Shown one piece after another: positions 43,369-52,114 of a stretch of DNA of 64,000 nt. Position numbers and translations under genes: made by a program. The notes under the pieces are model-generated. The model saw only the letters and a list, made by a program, of their open reading frames with translations. It had not been told where the DNA came from and did no database searches. The DNA comes from Moorella humiferrea (lineage in GTDB: Bacteria > Bacillota > DSM-521 > Neomoorellales > Neomoorellaceae). Each line of letters opens with the position of its first letter. Positions within the stretch are counted from its first letter, which is position 1. The stretch lies in the NCBI RefSeq assembly GCF_039233145.1, contig NZ_CP136419.1, positions 1,958,001 to 2,022,000 of the forward strand, in the 5' to 3' direction.

Positions 43369-44055
43369 TTACTTCCGTGGTCCTGCGGGCGGCAGGTAAA
43401 AGACCTTGGGCTTTGTACCCAATTCTTCTTTCAGTCTCAGGGCCTGTCGTTGCCGCACCAGGCGGCTTACCTCCGACCGGGGGTCATCGAGGTCGCCAAA
43501 GAAGCGGGCCCCGGCAGGGCAGGCCTGGACACAAATAGGTGGATCTCCCTTATCGGTATACTGCACGCAGAAGGTGCATTTTTCCACAATTCCTTTGGGA
43601 CGATCCGGCTTGTAAACCAGGCGGCCGTTCTGGTCACGATGCTCGAAAGGATAGCCGTAATCATACCCCGGCATATAACCCGCCTTCGCTTTGGCCTTTT
43701 GCTGGTCCTCCCAGTTGAACTGGCGCACGCCATAGGGACAAGCAGCCATACAGTAACGGCAGCCGATGCAGCGCTCGTAGTCAACCAGCACCCGGCCCTG
43801 TTTGTCGGTATAAGTCGCCCCAACCGGGCAGACCTTTTCGCAGGGAGCGTTCTCGCACATCTGGCAGGACACGGGTAAAAAGTACATCTGCGCTTCCCCG
43901 TCTTTAGCGAGGGGGATCTGGTGCTCCTTACTTCCAGGTGTAAATACCCGGTTCCACCAGGTGCCCGGCGGTTGCGAATTATGCTCTTTACAGACCACCG
44001 CGCAGGTACGGCAGCCGATACAGCGGTCCAGGTCGATGACCATTCCCAGTTTCAT
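43369..44055 (-). CDS. Four-cluster ferredoxin subunit (DmsB/PsrB/NarH-like)
   Basis: 228 residues with four cysteine groups: CIGCRTCAVVCKE, CQMCENAPCEKVCP, CIGCRYCMAACPYG and CTFCVQYTDKGDPPICVQACP (split as CTFCVQY, CVQACP). This arrangement carries four [4Fe-4S] centres and wires the molybdenum site to the membrane anchor. Coupled to the catalytic gene (TAATG overlap). No Tat signal of its own; it would ride with the catalytic subunit. Confidence 0.94.
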   Translation of the reverse strand: MKLGMVIDLDRCIGCRTCAVVCKEHNSQPPGTWWNRVFTPGSKEHQIPLAKDGEAQMYFLPVSCQMCENAPCEKVCPVGATYTDKQGRVLVDYERCIGCRYCMAACPYGVRQFNWEDQQKAKAKAGYMPGYDYGYPFEHRDQNGRLVYKPDRPKGIVEKCTFCVQYTDKGDPPICVQACPAGARFFGDLDDPRSEVSRLVRQRQALRLKEELGTKPKVFYLPPAGPRK

Positions 44056-46613
44056 TACGCTTCACCAGCCTTCCTGACATCGCAGAGGGTTTCGTTCCAG
44101 GCGGTATTGGGGGCCCATATGCCGGGCACAAAGTAGACCTCATGGGTGGGCTTGATAAAGGGATAGGTTAATGAGTTATAAGAATCTCCTTTGAGATAGC
44201 GGCTCCACCAACCCTGCTCAAAGACGATGATTTTTCTCCCCTGACCGGGGTCCAGAACGGCGTAACCTCTAACCTTGCCGCGGTCGTTGTAAACTTCGAC
44301 CAGGTCTCCCTCTTTAATCCCTTTTTCAGCCGCGTCCTCAGGGTTTAAGAAAACCTTCGGCTCATTATCCTGCAGCTCGTTCATCCAGATATTATTGGAG
44401 TGATTGGAGTGAATACGATAAAGGGAGTTACGGGTAATGAAAGCAAACTGGTACTTGCCTTTGGCTCCCGGGTTTAAGGCATACTCGCTTTCTACAAAGG
44501 GCGGCTTGTGCACAGGCAAGGTTTCGCCGAGTTGCATAAAGGTATCCTCTTCCTTGTAAAATTCGATCCTGCCGCTTTTTACAAATTGAGCGGTAGCTTC
44601 CAGCGCCGCCGGCCGACTGACGGGTGGGAAGGGCTTTTTAAACTGTACCTGCTCGTAAAAGGGGATCTGGCGGTTTCCCGGCACCTCCGACTTCAGGCGC
44701 ACAGGGCCTTTCTTGAGCTGTTCCAGGGTAATCCCGGCCACCTCCGAGCCGCCGGTTTTGAGGAGCAGTTCAATCACCTTTTCAGCCGCCGCGTTTTCAT
44801 CCAGCCCGGGAAAGAAATGTTTTTCAAACTCGGGGTTCAGTCTCCTGGCAATTTCCCTGGCGATCCAAATTTCGGATTTCGATTCATACAAGGGCTTTAT
44901 GGCCGGCTGCTGCAGCTGCATATAAGGATGCAGGGGTGTAGTCGTCAGCTCCGTCTTTTCGTACCAGCTGGATACGGGGAATATGACGTCGCTGTAAAGG
45001 CAGCTGGTGGTCATCTGGTGGTCCATCCCCACAATGAATTCCAGCTCGCCTTTTACCGCCATCTGCCGCAGGCGGTCGGCCATATTATGCTGATCGAAGG
45101 GATTTCCCCATCCAAAAATCAAGGCCTTTACCCCGTGGGCCGGCCACTTCGCTTTCATGTTTGCTGTGGGGCCGTGGAGGATATAAAGCCAGGGCAACCA
45201 GCGCGGTGTTTTCGGGAACCACCATTCTTTTACGTTAAACCGGATCTTGTACTGTCCGGCGTACGTCGAAATACCTGCCCCGGGCTTTCCGATATTGCCT
45301 GTTAGCACCGGCAGCAGGGCCAGGGCGCGACCCTTAAGGTCACCGTGATACCACTGGTAGTTGCTGGCACCGTAGATGACATGGAGGGGTTTTGTAGTCG
45401 CCATCTCCCGGGCCAGGCGGACAACGGTATCCCCCGGTACCCCCGTTTCTTGTTCCACATAGGCCGGTTGATAGGCAGCCAGGTGTTCCTTCAGCAGCTG
45501 GAAGATTGGTTTTGCCTTCACCCTGGTGCCGTCCTTTAATTCCACTTCCAGCTCCCCTTCCAGGGCCACATTGAGGGGAAGCTCGAGTTTTTCCGGGTGC
45601 ACAACAAGGAAACCGCCGTTATAAGCGACAAAAGCTTCCCTGTAGGGCGGTACGTCGGCGGGCCTTTCCAGGCCTTTTACTTCATCCGCCCTGAGGCGTT
45701 TTCCGGTATCGAGGCGCACCAGAAGGGGCATATCGGTAAAGGTTTTGATAAATTCTTCGTCGTACAGCTTTTCTTCGATTATCACCCGGGCCATCCCCAG
45801 GGCTAAGGCCGCGTCACTACTGGGTTTAAGCTGCACCCATTCATCCGCCTTGGCGGCCGTGGCACAGTAGTTGGGATCAAAGACAACGAGTTTGGCGCCG
45901 TTATTGCGCGCTTTGATTAAGAAATCGGAATCGATCAAACGGGTGACCATAATATTCGAGCCGAAAACAGCGATATAGCGGGAATTGGTCCATTCCAGGG
46001 GTTCCAGCTCTTCTGACTGGACGCCAAAGGTCTGGGGCCAGAACATGGGCAGGTCACCGTTTTTATCATAAGGATGGTTCAAATTCCATCCCGCCAGGGT
46101 GGAAAGGGCAATCCACGCCCCCTTCTGAACGTGTCCGGTTCCGCCCACCTGAAAGCTAAAGCAAATAGACTCCGGGCCATATTTGGCGGCTATTTCCTTT
46201 AAACGGTCAGCGGCGTAGTCCAGGGCTTCTTCCCAGGAAACCTCTTTAAATTCCCCCTTACCCCGTTCTCCTGTCCTGATGAGGGGCTTTTTAATGCGAT
46301 CGGGGCCGTAAATAACGTTAATATAACTCAGGCCTCTTAAGCAGCCCCGCGGACCGTACTCGGGCTCGGGATAGTCGTTGGTGGGAAACAGGGCCTTTAT
46401 CTGCCCGTCTACTACCATGGCCTTTATCCCGCAGGAAGAAGTGCAGTTGGGCGAGCAAGTGCTGCGCACGTATTTAACGTCTTTTAAAGGAGCAGGGCTT
46501 TCCCCTACCGCGGCCTCGGAAACAAGATACTTGCCCGTTCCGGCAACCCCCATCATGACGGCGGCAGCCGCCGACGCCTTTAAAAATTGGCGTCGTTTGA
46601 GCTTTACACCCAT
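44055..46613 (-). CDS. Tat-exported molybdopterin oxidoreductase, type II DMSO-reductase family (NarG-like)
   Basis: About 852 residues from the ATG at 46613 (GGAGGTAGGG before it). Tat signal LKRRQFLKASAAAAVMMG. Cluster motif CSPNCTSSCG with a later RGCLRG. The region YDKNGDLPMFWPQTFG, then EWTNSRYIAVFGSN, aligns with the NarG stretch that bears the Asp ligand of molybdenum, so this is a type II (Asp) enzyme such as nitrate, selenate, chlorate or dimethylsulfide enzymes. The substrate cannot be read from sequence. The B and NrfD subunits follow. No NarJ/TorD-like chaperone gene is nearby. Preceded by a sigma-54 promoter. Confidence 0.9.
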   Translation of the reverse strand: MGVKLKRRQFLKASAAAAVMMGVAGTGKYLVSEAAVGESPAPLKDVKYVRSTCSPNCTSSCGIKAMVVDGQIKALFPTNDYPEPEYGPRGCLRGLSYINVIYGPDRIKKPLIRTGERGKGEFKEVSWEEALDYAADRLKEIAAKYGPESICFSFQVGGTGHVQKGAWIALSTLAGWNLNHPYDKNGDLPMFWPQTFGVQSEELEPLEWTNSRYIAVFGSNIMVTRLIDSDFLIKARNNGAKLVVFDPNYCATAAKADEWVQLKPSSDAALALGMARVIIEEKLYDEEFIKTFTDMPLLVRLDTGKRLRADEVKGLERPADVPPYREAFVAYNGGFLVVHPEKLELPLNVALEGELEVELKDGTRVKAKPIFQLLKEHLAAYQPAYVEQETGVPGDTVVRLAREMATTKPLHVIYGASNYQWYHGDLKGRALALLPVLTGNIGKPGAGISTYAGQYKIRFNVKEWWFPKTPRWLPWLYILHGPTANMKAKWPAHGVKALIFGWGNPFDQHNMADRLRQMAVKGELEFIVGMDHQMTTSCLYSDVIFPVSSWYEKTELTTTPLHPYMQLQQPAIKPLYESKSEIWIAREIARRLNPEFEKHFFPGLDENAAAEKVIELLLKTGGSEVAGITLEQLKKGPVRLKSEVPGNRQIPFYEQVQFKKPFPPVSRPAALEATAQFVKSGRIEFYKEEDTFMQLGETLPVHKPPFVESEYALNPGAKGKYQFAFITRNSLYRIHSNHSNNIWMNELQDNEPKVFLNPEDAAEKGIKEGDLVEVYNDRGKVRGYAVLDPGQGRKIIVFEQGWWSRYLKGDSYNSLTYPFIKPTHEVYFVPGIWAPNTAWNETLCDVRKAGEA

Positions 46614-46637
46614 TATCCCTACCTCCATGGATTGTGA

Positions 46638-46656
46638 AAGTAACATATTTTTACTT
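46638..46656. promoter_or_regulatory. Dyad at the transcription start of the molybdoenzyme operon
   Basis: AAGTAA-CATATTT-TTACTT is a perfect 6-bp dyad just downstream of the predicted sigma-54 start (about 46655). The half-site equals that of the TetR-type dyads at 38396 and 39835, but the spacing differs. Confidence 0.35.
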
Positions 46657-46664
46657 GTGTTGTA

Positions 46665-46682
46665 TTGCAAGTTGCATGCCAA
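46665..46682 (-). promoter_or_regulatory. Sigma-54 promoter of the molybdoenzyme operon
   Basis: The minus strand reads TTGGCATGCAACTTGCAA: GG at -24 and GC at -12 with exact spacing, one mismatch to TTGGCACGNNNNTTGCW. The start would be near 46655, 42 bases before the ATG. A sigma-54 activator gene lies 2.4 kb upstream. Confidence 0.85.
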
Positions 46683-46685
46683 TAA

Positions 46686-46726
46686 AACAAAAAGCCCCGG
46701 ACCATGTCTTTCCGGGACCCTTTTTT
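46686..46726 (-). terminator. Terminator after the NasA-like gene
   Basis: Minus strand: CCCGGA pairs with TCCGGG inside A-rich/T-rich arms, followed by CTTTTTGTTTT. It separates the NasA-like transcript from the sigma-54 promoter. Confidence 0.8.
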
Positions 46727-46745
46727 ATGTCATATCAATAATGTC

Positions 46746-46782
46746 TCTAAAATCTTAGAATGCCTTTCTAGTTTTATAGAAA
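46746..46782. promoter_or_regulatory. Two dyads, candidate enhancer sites for the sigma-54 activator
   Basis: TCTAA-AATC-TTAGA (46746-46759) and TTTCTA-GTTTTA-TAGAAA (46765-46782) share TCTA half-sites. They lie about 90-130 bases upstream of the predicted sigma-54 start, the usual distance for activator binding. Confidence 0.5.
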
Positions 46783-46834
46783 CCCCTTGGCCGTTTTAGT
46801 TTTTACCCCTTCCCTCATGCCCCATGCTCCTGTA

Positions 46835-49054
46835 CTACCCCCCATTTCCGGGAACCCGCTTTTCAATCCGACAGGCGCCTGCCTTGGCCCGGGGCTGGCC
46901 GGAAAGGGGATCGACGAACCGTCCGGTTAAAAGGTTGGCCGCCCGACGTTTCCTCCCTTCACCGGGGTCCAGGTCGCCGAAGTGAAAGGGTATAAAGACT
47001 TCCCCCGGTGCCACAACCTCAGTAAGCCTGGCAGGTACTTCGACCCAGCCCCGGCGGGTTACCACCCGCACCATCTCTCCTTCGACCACCTGCAATTGGG
47101 CCGCGTCCCGGGGGTTAATTTCGACATAGGCTTCAGGGGCCAGGGCCTGCAACTCCGGTATGCGCTTGGTCTTGGTGCGGGTATGGTAATGCTCGATAAT
47201 CCGGCCGGTATTGAGCCAGAAGGGAAACTCCTCGTCAGGAACCTCCGGCGGTGGTACATACGGAACAGCCCACAGGCGGGCTCGGCCCTCCGGATTATTG
47301 AATGCTCCGTAACCCTGGGCTTCTTCCGGCCGCGTGGGAAACACGCCGTCGCTGTAAAGGCGCGGCGTTTCCCGCCCGCCTTCCGGACAGGGCCACTGGA
47401 CGCCGCCCTTCCTTTCCAGCAGGGCATAGTCCACACCCGTAATATCATTGGGCCTGCCGCGGGTCAGCTCCCGCAGCTCACGAAAGGCGTCTTCCGGCCC
47501 CTTCCAGGCAAATAATTCTTCCGCCCCCAGATACCGGGCCACCCGGGCGACGATGGCCAAATCCTCCCACGCATCTCCAGGTGGAGCAACGGCTCGGCGG
47601 ACCAGATTCAGGCGCCGTTCCGAGTTGGTAACTACTCCCGTTTTCTCCCCCCATCCCGCGGCGGGCAGGAAGATATCGGCATAGGCCGCCGTCTCCATGG
47701 GATAAAAAATGTCCTGGACGATTAAAAAGACCTTTTCCAGCTGGCGGCGGCTGAAACCCAGATCCGGTAAAGATACGGCCGGGTTGGTGCCGATAACCCA
47801 GAGGACCTTAAGCTTCCCGTCTTCTATCATCTCCAGCATACGATTGATGTCATTTATCCTGCGCGGTAACTTTTCTACCTGTATACCCCAATAATCGGCC
47901 ACCTGGCGGCGGTGCTCGGGATTCTCTGGATTGCGAAAACCCGGCAGGGAACCGCCCCCGCCGATTTCCCGCATGCTCATGGACGATGCCTGGCCGGTCA
48001 GGGAAAGGGGGGCCGAGCCCGGCTTGCCGATTTTACCAGTTACAAGATGTAGGGAGTTAATCAGGGTTACCGTATCGACCGCCTGGCAGCTCTGGTTGAC
48101 GCCCTGGCAGAATACGGTCACGGCGCTTGGGGAACGGCCGAAAAGGCGGGCGGCGGCCACAATATCCGCCGCCGGTACGCCGGTAAGATTTGCCGCCCGC
48201 TCCGGTGGAAAGGCGGCGGCCGCTTCTGCCAGTTCTTCAAACCCCACCGTAGAACGCCGGATAAAATCTTTATCCAGCATGTCTTCCTTAATCAAAACAT
48301 TAATCAGGCTGTAGAGTAAGGGAATATTGCTACCGCAGCGCAAACGCAGGTGGAGGTCGGCCGCCCGGGCCGGCAGGGTCAGGCGCGGGTCGGCCACCAT
48401 GATTCTGGCCCCGTTAAGTTTACGGTTGCGTAAAATCCGCTGCCATAGCTGGGGGTGCATCTCCGCCGGGTTGGCACCGAAAATGAAAATGAGGCCGCTC
48501 ACATCCAGGTCTTCGTAACAGCCGGGCGGGGCATCCACACCAAAGGAGCGGATATGGCCGCTTACCGTGGAAGCCATGCACAGCCGGGTGTTGGCGTCGA
48601 TGTTGGGCGTTCCCAGGACGCCTTTGGCCAGCTTGTGGATGGCGTAGTATTCCTCCAGGGTCAGCTGCCCACCGTGGTAGATGCCCACGGCCTCCGGCCC
48701 GCCGGTGGCCAGGCCCTCCCGAAAGCGGTGCGCCACCTCGGCCAGGGCTGCTTCCCAGATGACGGGTTCCATCGCCCCATTCCGGCGCCGGAGGGGCACC
48801 GTCGCCCGCTCCGGGTGATCCAATATCTTCCATTCATAAAGACCTTTAAGGCACAGGTGGCCTTTATTTACCGGCGCGGCAGGGTCGGCCTTGACCGCTA
48901 CCGCCCGTCCACCTTTAATCCCCAGGTAGAGGCCGCAGCCGGTACCGCAGTAGCCGCAGGTTGTAGCTACCCAGCGATCTACGGCCAAATCTTCCCGTTC
49001 ATGAAACAGGTTGGCTATTCCGTGCTGCAACTCTGAAAGTGCCACCGGCATCAT
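46835..49054 (-). CDS. NasA/NapA-like molybdopterin oxidoreductase (nitrate reductase-type)
   Basis: 739 residues. N-terminal [4Fe-4S] motif CGYCGTGCG with a later HLCLKG. The molybdenum ligand region NTRLCMASTVSGHIRSFGVDAPPGCYEDLD (seen as NTRLCMAS, GVDAPPGCYEDLD) matches nitrate reductases NasA/NapA rather than formate dehydrogenase. The C-terminal dinucleotide-binding domain is present (LNTGRIIEHYHTRTKT). No signal peptide, so cytoplasmic, probably assimilatory. It starts 6 bases after the sigma-54 activator gene stop, with a weak ribosome site, implying coupling. No dedicated electron-donor subunit or nitrite reductase is adjacent. Confidence 0.87.
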   Translation of the reverse strand: MMPVALSELQHGIANLFHEREDLAVDRWVATTCGYCGTGCGLYLGIKGGRAVAVKADPAAPVNKGHLCLKGLYEWKILDHPERATVPLRRRNGAMEPVIWEAALAEVAHRFREGLATGGPEAVGIYHGGQLTLEEYYAIHKLAKGVLGTPNIDANTRLCMASTVSGHIRSFGVDAPPGCYEDLDVSGLIFIFGANPAEMHPQLWQRILRNRKLNGARIMVADPRLTLPARAADLHLRLRCGSNIPLLYSLINVLIKEDMLDKDFIRRSTVGFEELAEAAAAFPPERAANLTGVPAADIVAAARLFGRSPSAVTVFCQGVNQSCQAVDTVTLINSLHLVTGKIGKPGSAPLSLTGQASSMSMREIGGGGSLPGFRNPENPEHRRQVADYWGIQVEKLPRRINDINRMLEMIEDGKLKVLWVIGTNPAVSLPDLGFSRRQLEKVFLIVQDIFYPMETAAYADIFLPAAGWGEKTGVVTNSERRLNLVRRAVAPPGDAWEDLAIVARVARYLGAEELFAWKGPEDAFRELRELTRGRPNDITGVDYALLERKGGVQWPCPEGGRETPRLYSDGVFPTRPEEAQGYGAFNNPEGRARLWAVPYVPPPEVPDEEFPFWLNTGRIIEHYHTRTKTKRIPELQALAPEAYVEINPRDAAQLQVVEGEMVRVVTRRGWVEVPARLTEVVAPGEVFIPFHFGDLDPGEGRKRRAANLLTGRFVDPLSGQPRAKAGACRIEKRVPGNGG

Positions 49055-49060
49055 CCTTTT

Positions 49061-50752
49061 TTATTCTATATCATAACGCTTTAATTTCTGATACAGGCCG
49101 GAAGGGTGAATTCCCAGAAGCCTTGCCGCTTCTTGCTTGTTACCCCCGGCGGCCGCCAGGGCCCTCTGAATGGCCGCCTTTTCTGCTTCGGCAACGGCCT
49201 CCTTTAAATCCAGGCCGGCCCCGCCGTCCCTGACCTGTTGCATCGAAGCCGGCAGGTGTTCGCGGCGGATAATGTCTTCCCCGGGCTCCAGGAAATTAAA
49301 GGCATGCTCCAAAACGTTTTCCAGCTCGCGGACATTACCCGGCCAGGGATAGCGGTAAAAGAACTCCCGCACCGCCGGCGCCAGACCCCTGACGTCCGTA
49401 CCGTAGCGGCTGTTAAGGCGCCGAATAATGGCCGCCGTCAAAACCTCGATGTCCTCCGGCCTTTCCCTTAAGGGTGGAATAGTGAGGTTTACTACTGCAA
49501 GGCGGTAATAAAGGTCGCGTCGGAATTTGCCGGCCGCCTCCAGGGCCAGGAGGTCCTGATTGGTGGCGGCGATGATCCTCACGTCCACCTTGATGGTGCG
49601 GCGGCCGCCCACCCGTTCAAAGGCCCTCTCCTGCAAGACGCGCAGGAGTTTAGGCTGCATGCTTAAGGGCAAATCCCCGATTTCATCAAGGAAGATGGTA
49701 CCGCCGTCGGCCAGTTCAAACTTACCCGGCCGCCCACCCCGGGCCGCTCCGGTAAAGGCGCCTTCTTCGTAGCCGAAAAGCTCTGCCTCCAACAGGTTTT
49801 CCGGGATAGCGGCGCAGTTGATCTTTATCAGGGGTTCATTACAGCGCGGGCTGGCCCGATGGATGGCCTGGGCCAGGAGTTCTTTGCCGGTACCGCTCTC
49901 ACCGGTGATTAAAACGCTGGCGTCGCCCCGGGCCACCCGGGCCGCCAGTCTTTTTAGCTGCGTCATGGCCGGACTGGTCCCCAGGATGCCCTGCCAGGCG
50001 TCCTGCTCACCCTTAAGGGAGGCCAGTTCCTGCTGATAAAAGAGGATTTTGCCCTCTAGAACCTGCAGGCGGCGGGTGATGTCCTTTATGCCTGCAGCGG
50101 CCAGCTCCTCACAGGCCACGGCCTTGCTTACCGCACCTAAAAGGTTGCCGGCCGCATCTTTGACAGGCATTTCCGACAACATCAGTTTCTTTCCCACGCA
50201 ACTGGCTTCAAAGGCGACTACCGGCCGGCCCTTAGCCAGGACCTCCGACATACGGCTGAAGGGCAAAACCTCGTCGATTTTTAGTCCGACAAGAGCCTCC
50301 GCCCGGCGCCCCAGGAGTTCGGCATACATCTGGTTGATGCTTACAATTATACCCCGGCGGTCCACAACCGCAAGATACAGGGGTAAATCATCAAGGATGG
50401 CGGCATAAAGGTCATTAAGGGCGTGAAGCTGCGCTGCATCCGGTCGATGTTCCGTAAAAAGGACGACGACGCCCCCGCGGTTGTCGGGAAAATAATCGAC
50501 GCGGTAGTTTGCGGACCCGGAGGCAAAACTAGTTCCCAGGAGGGGATGGCCGCTGGTTAAGACCTCGGCCAGGCGCGTCTCCGGAAAAATCTCCGGCAAG
50601 CGGCGGCCTTTTAGATCCCGCCCGGCCAGCCCCAGGATGGCGGCGGCCAGGGGGTTGGCGACTTGAATGCGGCCGCCGGCATCGACGTAAATCATCCCCT
50701 GGTGCAGGGTGTTAAAGGTTGCGGCCCAAAATTCCCCGGTATTCCCGGCCAT
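49061..50752 (-). CDS. Sigma-54-dependent activator with two PAS domains
   Basis: About 563 residues from the ATG at 50752 (GGGGAGGGGAGGG before it). PAS 1 (about 8-115, GMIYVDAGGRIQVANP), PAS 2 (about 130-240, LAVVDRRGIIVSINQMYAELLGR), AAA+ domain (about 285-515) with Walker A GESGTGKELLAQ, the sigma-54 contact loop GAFTGA, and Walker B GGTIFLDEIGDL. A Fis-type helix-turn-helix at the C-terminus (NKQEAARLLGIHPSGLYQKL). PAS sensing suggests a redox or small-ligand signal. The nearby NarG-like operon with a sigma-54 promoter is the natural target. Confidence 0.94.
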   Translation of the reverse strand: MAGNTGEFWAATFNTLHQGMIYVDAGGRIQVANPLAAAILGLAGRDLKGRRLPEIFPETRLAEVLTSGHPLLGTSFASGSANYRVDYFPDNRGGVVVLFTEHRPDAAQLHALNDLYAAILDDLPLYLAVVDRRGIIVSINQMYAELLGRRAEALVGLKIDEVLPFSRMSEVLAKGRPVVAFEASCVGKKLMLSEMPVKDAAGNLLGAVSKAVACEELAAAGIKDITRRLQVLEGKILFYQQELASLKGEQDAWQGILGTSPAMTQLKRLAARVARGDASVLITGESGTGKELLAQAIHRASPRCNEPLIKINCAAIPENLLEAELFGYEEGAFTGAARGGRPGKFELADGGTIFLDEIGDLPLSMQPKLLRVLQERAFERVGGRRTIKVDVRIIAATNQDLLALEAAGKFRRDLYYRLAVVNLTIPPLRERPEDIEVLTAAIIRRLNSRYGTDVRGLAPAVREFFYRYPWPGNVRELENVLEHAFNFLEPGEDIIRREHLPASMQQVRDGGAGLDLKEAVAEAEKAAIQRALAAAGGNKQEAARLLGIHPSGLYQKLKRYDIE

Positions 50753-50835
50753 CTTTTCCCTCCCCTCCCCAATAATCTTTTTGTCCGTTATTATGTTAAC
50801 ATCTCGCCTTCCTTCCTGCAACCCGGCCACTTTTC

Positions 50836-52113
50836 CTACATCCGGTCTAGACGGCACACGCATTCAATGTGGTAGGTGTGGGGAAACATGTCCACCGGCT
50901 GCACCGGGCCGGGAGTGTATCCCCTTTTTTGCAGCAGGGCCAGGTCCCGGGCCAGGGTCGCCGGGTTGCAGGAAACGTAAACTATGCGGCGTGGTTGCAT
51001 GACCGCTACGGCATCAATCACCCGGCGATCGCAGCCGGCCCGAGGCGGATCCAAAACCACTACTTCCGGACGGTAACCTTCCGCCGCCAGATGCGGCAGT
51101 AACCTTTCCGCGGCCCCGACATGGAACCGGAGATTGTCAACCTTATTTAACACGGCGTTGCGCCTGGCGTCTTGCACGGCTCCTTCTACCACTTCCACCC
51201 CGATAACCATACTCGCCCGCCTACTCAGCCACATGGCGATAGCTCCACTGCCGCAGTAGGCATCCAAGACCTTTTCGCCTCCCTGTAGTCCTGCCATAGC
51301 CGCCGCCAGCTCGTAAAGGACTTGGGCCTGGGCCGAATTTACCTGAAAAAAGGTCGTCGCCGATATATGAAAACGCAACCCGTCCAGGCGTTCCTCCAGG
51401 TAATTCCTTCCCAAAAGGATTGTTTCACAATAACCTTCTCCTGAAGGCAGGGCCACTACCCCTACCAGTTCCGGAAAACGGCGGGATAGTTTTCCGGCCA
51501 GAACCTCCCCTTCCGTCCAACCGGTCCGGGCCTCCAGGGCTAAGAGCATCTCTCCTGTGGCCCATCCCCGCCGTAAGATAACATGTTCCGGTCCCCTTCC
51601 CAGGACCGGCAACAACCGCGCCAACTCCCGGACTACTTCCATAAATTCTGACGGCACCAGACGACAGTGGAAAAAGGGAACCACCTCATGACTCCCCGGC
51701 CGATAAAAACCGAGGCTGTTATCGGCCACATGAAGTCGCACCTTGTTGCGGTATCCCCACGGGTTGACCATTCCCAAAACGGGCAAGACACTAACGTCCC
51801 GTAAACCTCCCAGGCGCCGCAGGGCTTCAACAACCAGGCGCCGTTTCCATAAAAGCTGAGCGCGATAGTCCAGGTGCTGCAGTTGACAGCCGCCGCAGGA
51901 GCCGGCCTCGGGGCAAGGCGGTAAAACCCGATCCGGGGAAGCTTTTTCGATCTCCAGCAGCCGCGCCAGGGCGTAATGTTTTTTCCTGGCGCTGAGCTCG
52001 ATTTTTACCCTCTCTCCCGGCAGGGCCCCCGGCACAAAGGCGACCATGCCGTCCGGCAAGCGCCCAACGCCCGCCCCCTCGTGGTTGAGCCCGGTTATTT
52101 CGATTTTCTGCAT
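50836..52113 (-). CDS. rlmD: 23S rRNA (uracil-C5)-methyltransferase, RlmD/RlmCD type
   Basis: About 425 residues. N-terminal TRAM domain (IEITGLNHEGAGVGRLPDG), [4Fe-4S] cysteines CPEAGSCGGCQLQH, SAM domain with AYCGSGAIAMWL, DPPRAGCDRR, and the catalytic cysteine in VSCNPATLARDL. Start ATG at 52113 directly after the CPBP gene stop (TAA-A-ATG). The Firmicute enzyme may modify U747 and U1939. Confidence 0.92.
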   Translation of the reverse strand: MQKIEITGLNHEGAGVGRLPDGMVAFVPGALPGERVKIELSARKKHYALARLLEIEKASPDRVLPPCPEAGSCGGCQLQHLDYRAQLLWKRRLVVEALRRLGGLRDVSVLPVLGMVNPWGYRNKVRLHVADNSLGFYRPGSHEVVPFFHCRLVPSEFMEVVRELARLLPVLGRGPEHVILRRGWATGEMLLALEARTGWTEGEVLAGKLSRRFPELVGVVALPSGEGYCETILLGRNYLEERLDGLRFHISATTFFQVNSAQAQVLYELAAAMAGLQGGEKVLDAYCGSGAIAMWLSRRASMVIGVEVVEGAVQDARRNAVLNKVDNLRFHVGAAERLLPHLAAEGYRPEVVVLDPPRAGCDRRVIDAVAVMQPRRIVYVSCNPATLARDLALLQKRGYTPGPVQPVDMFPHTYHIECVCRLDRM

Positions 52114-52114
52114 T

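Noticed and set aside
44508-45305. Plus-strand frame of 265 codons
   Set aside because: It is the complement of the NarG-like gene with no family features.
50790-50835. Sigma-54-like TGGC...TTGC before the activator gene
   Set aside because: The -24/-12 elements are three bases too close, which sigma-54 does not tolerate.
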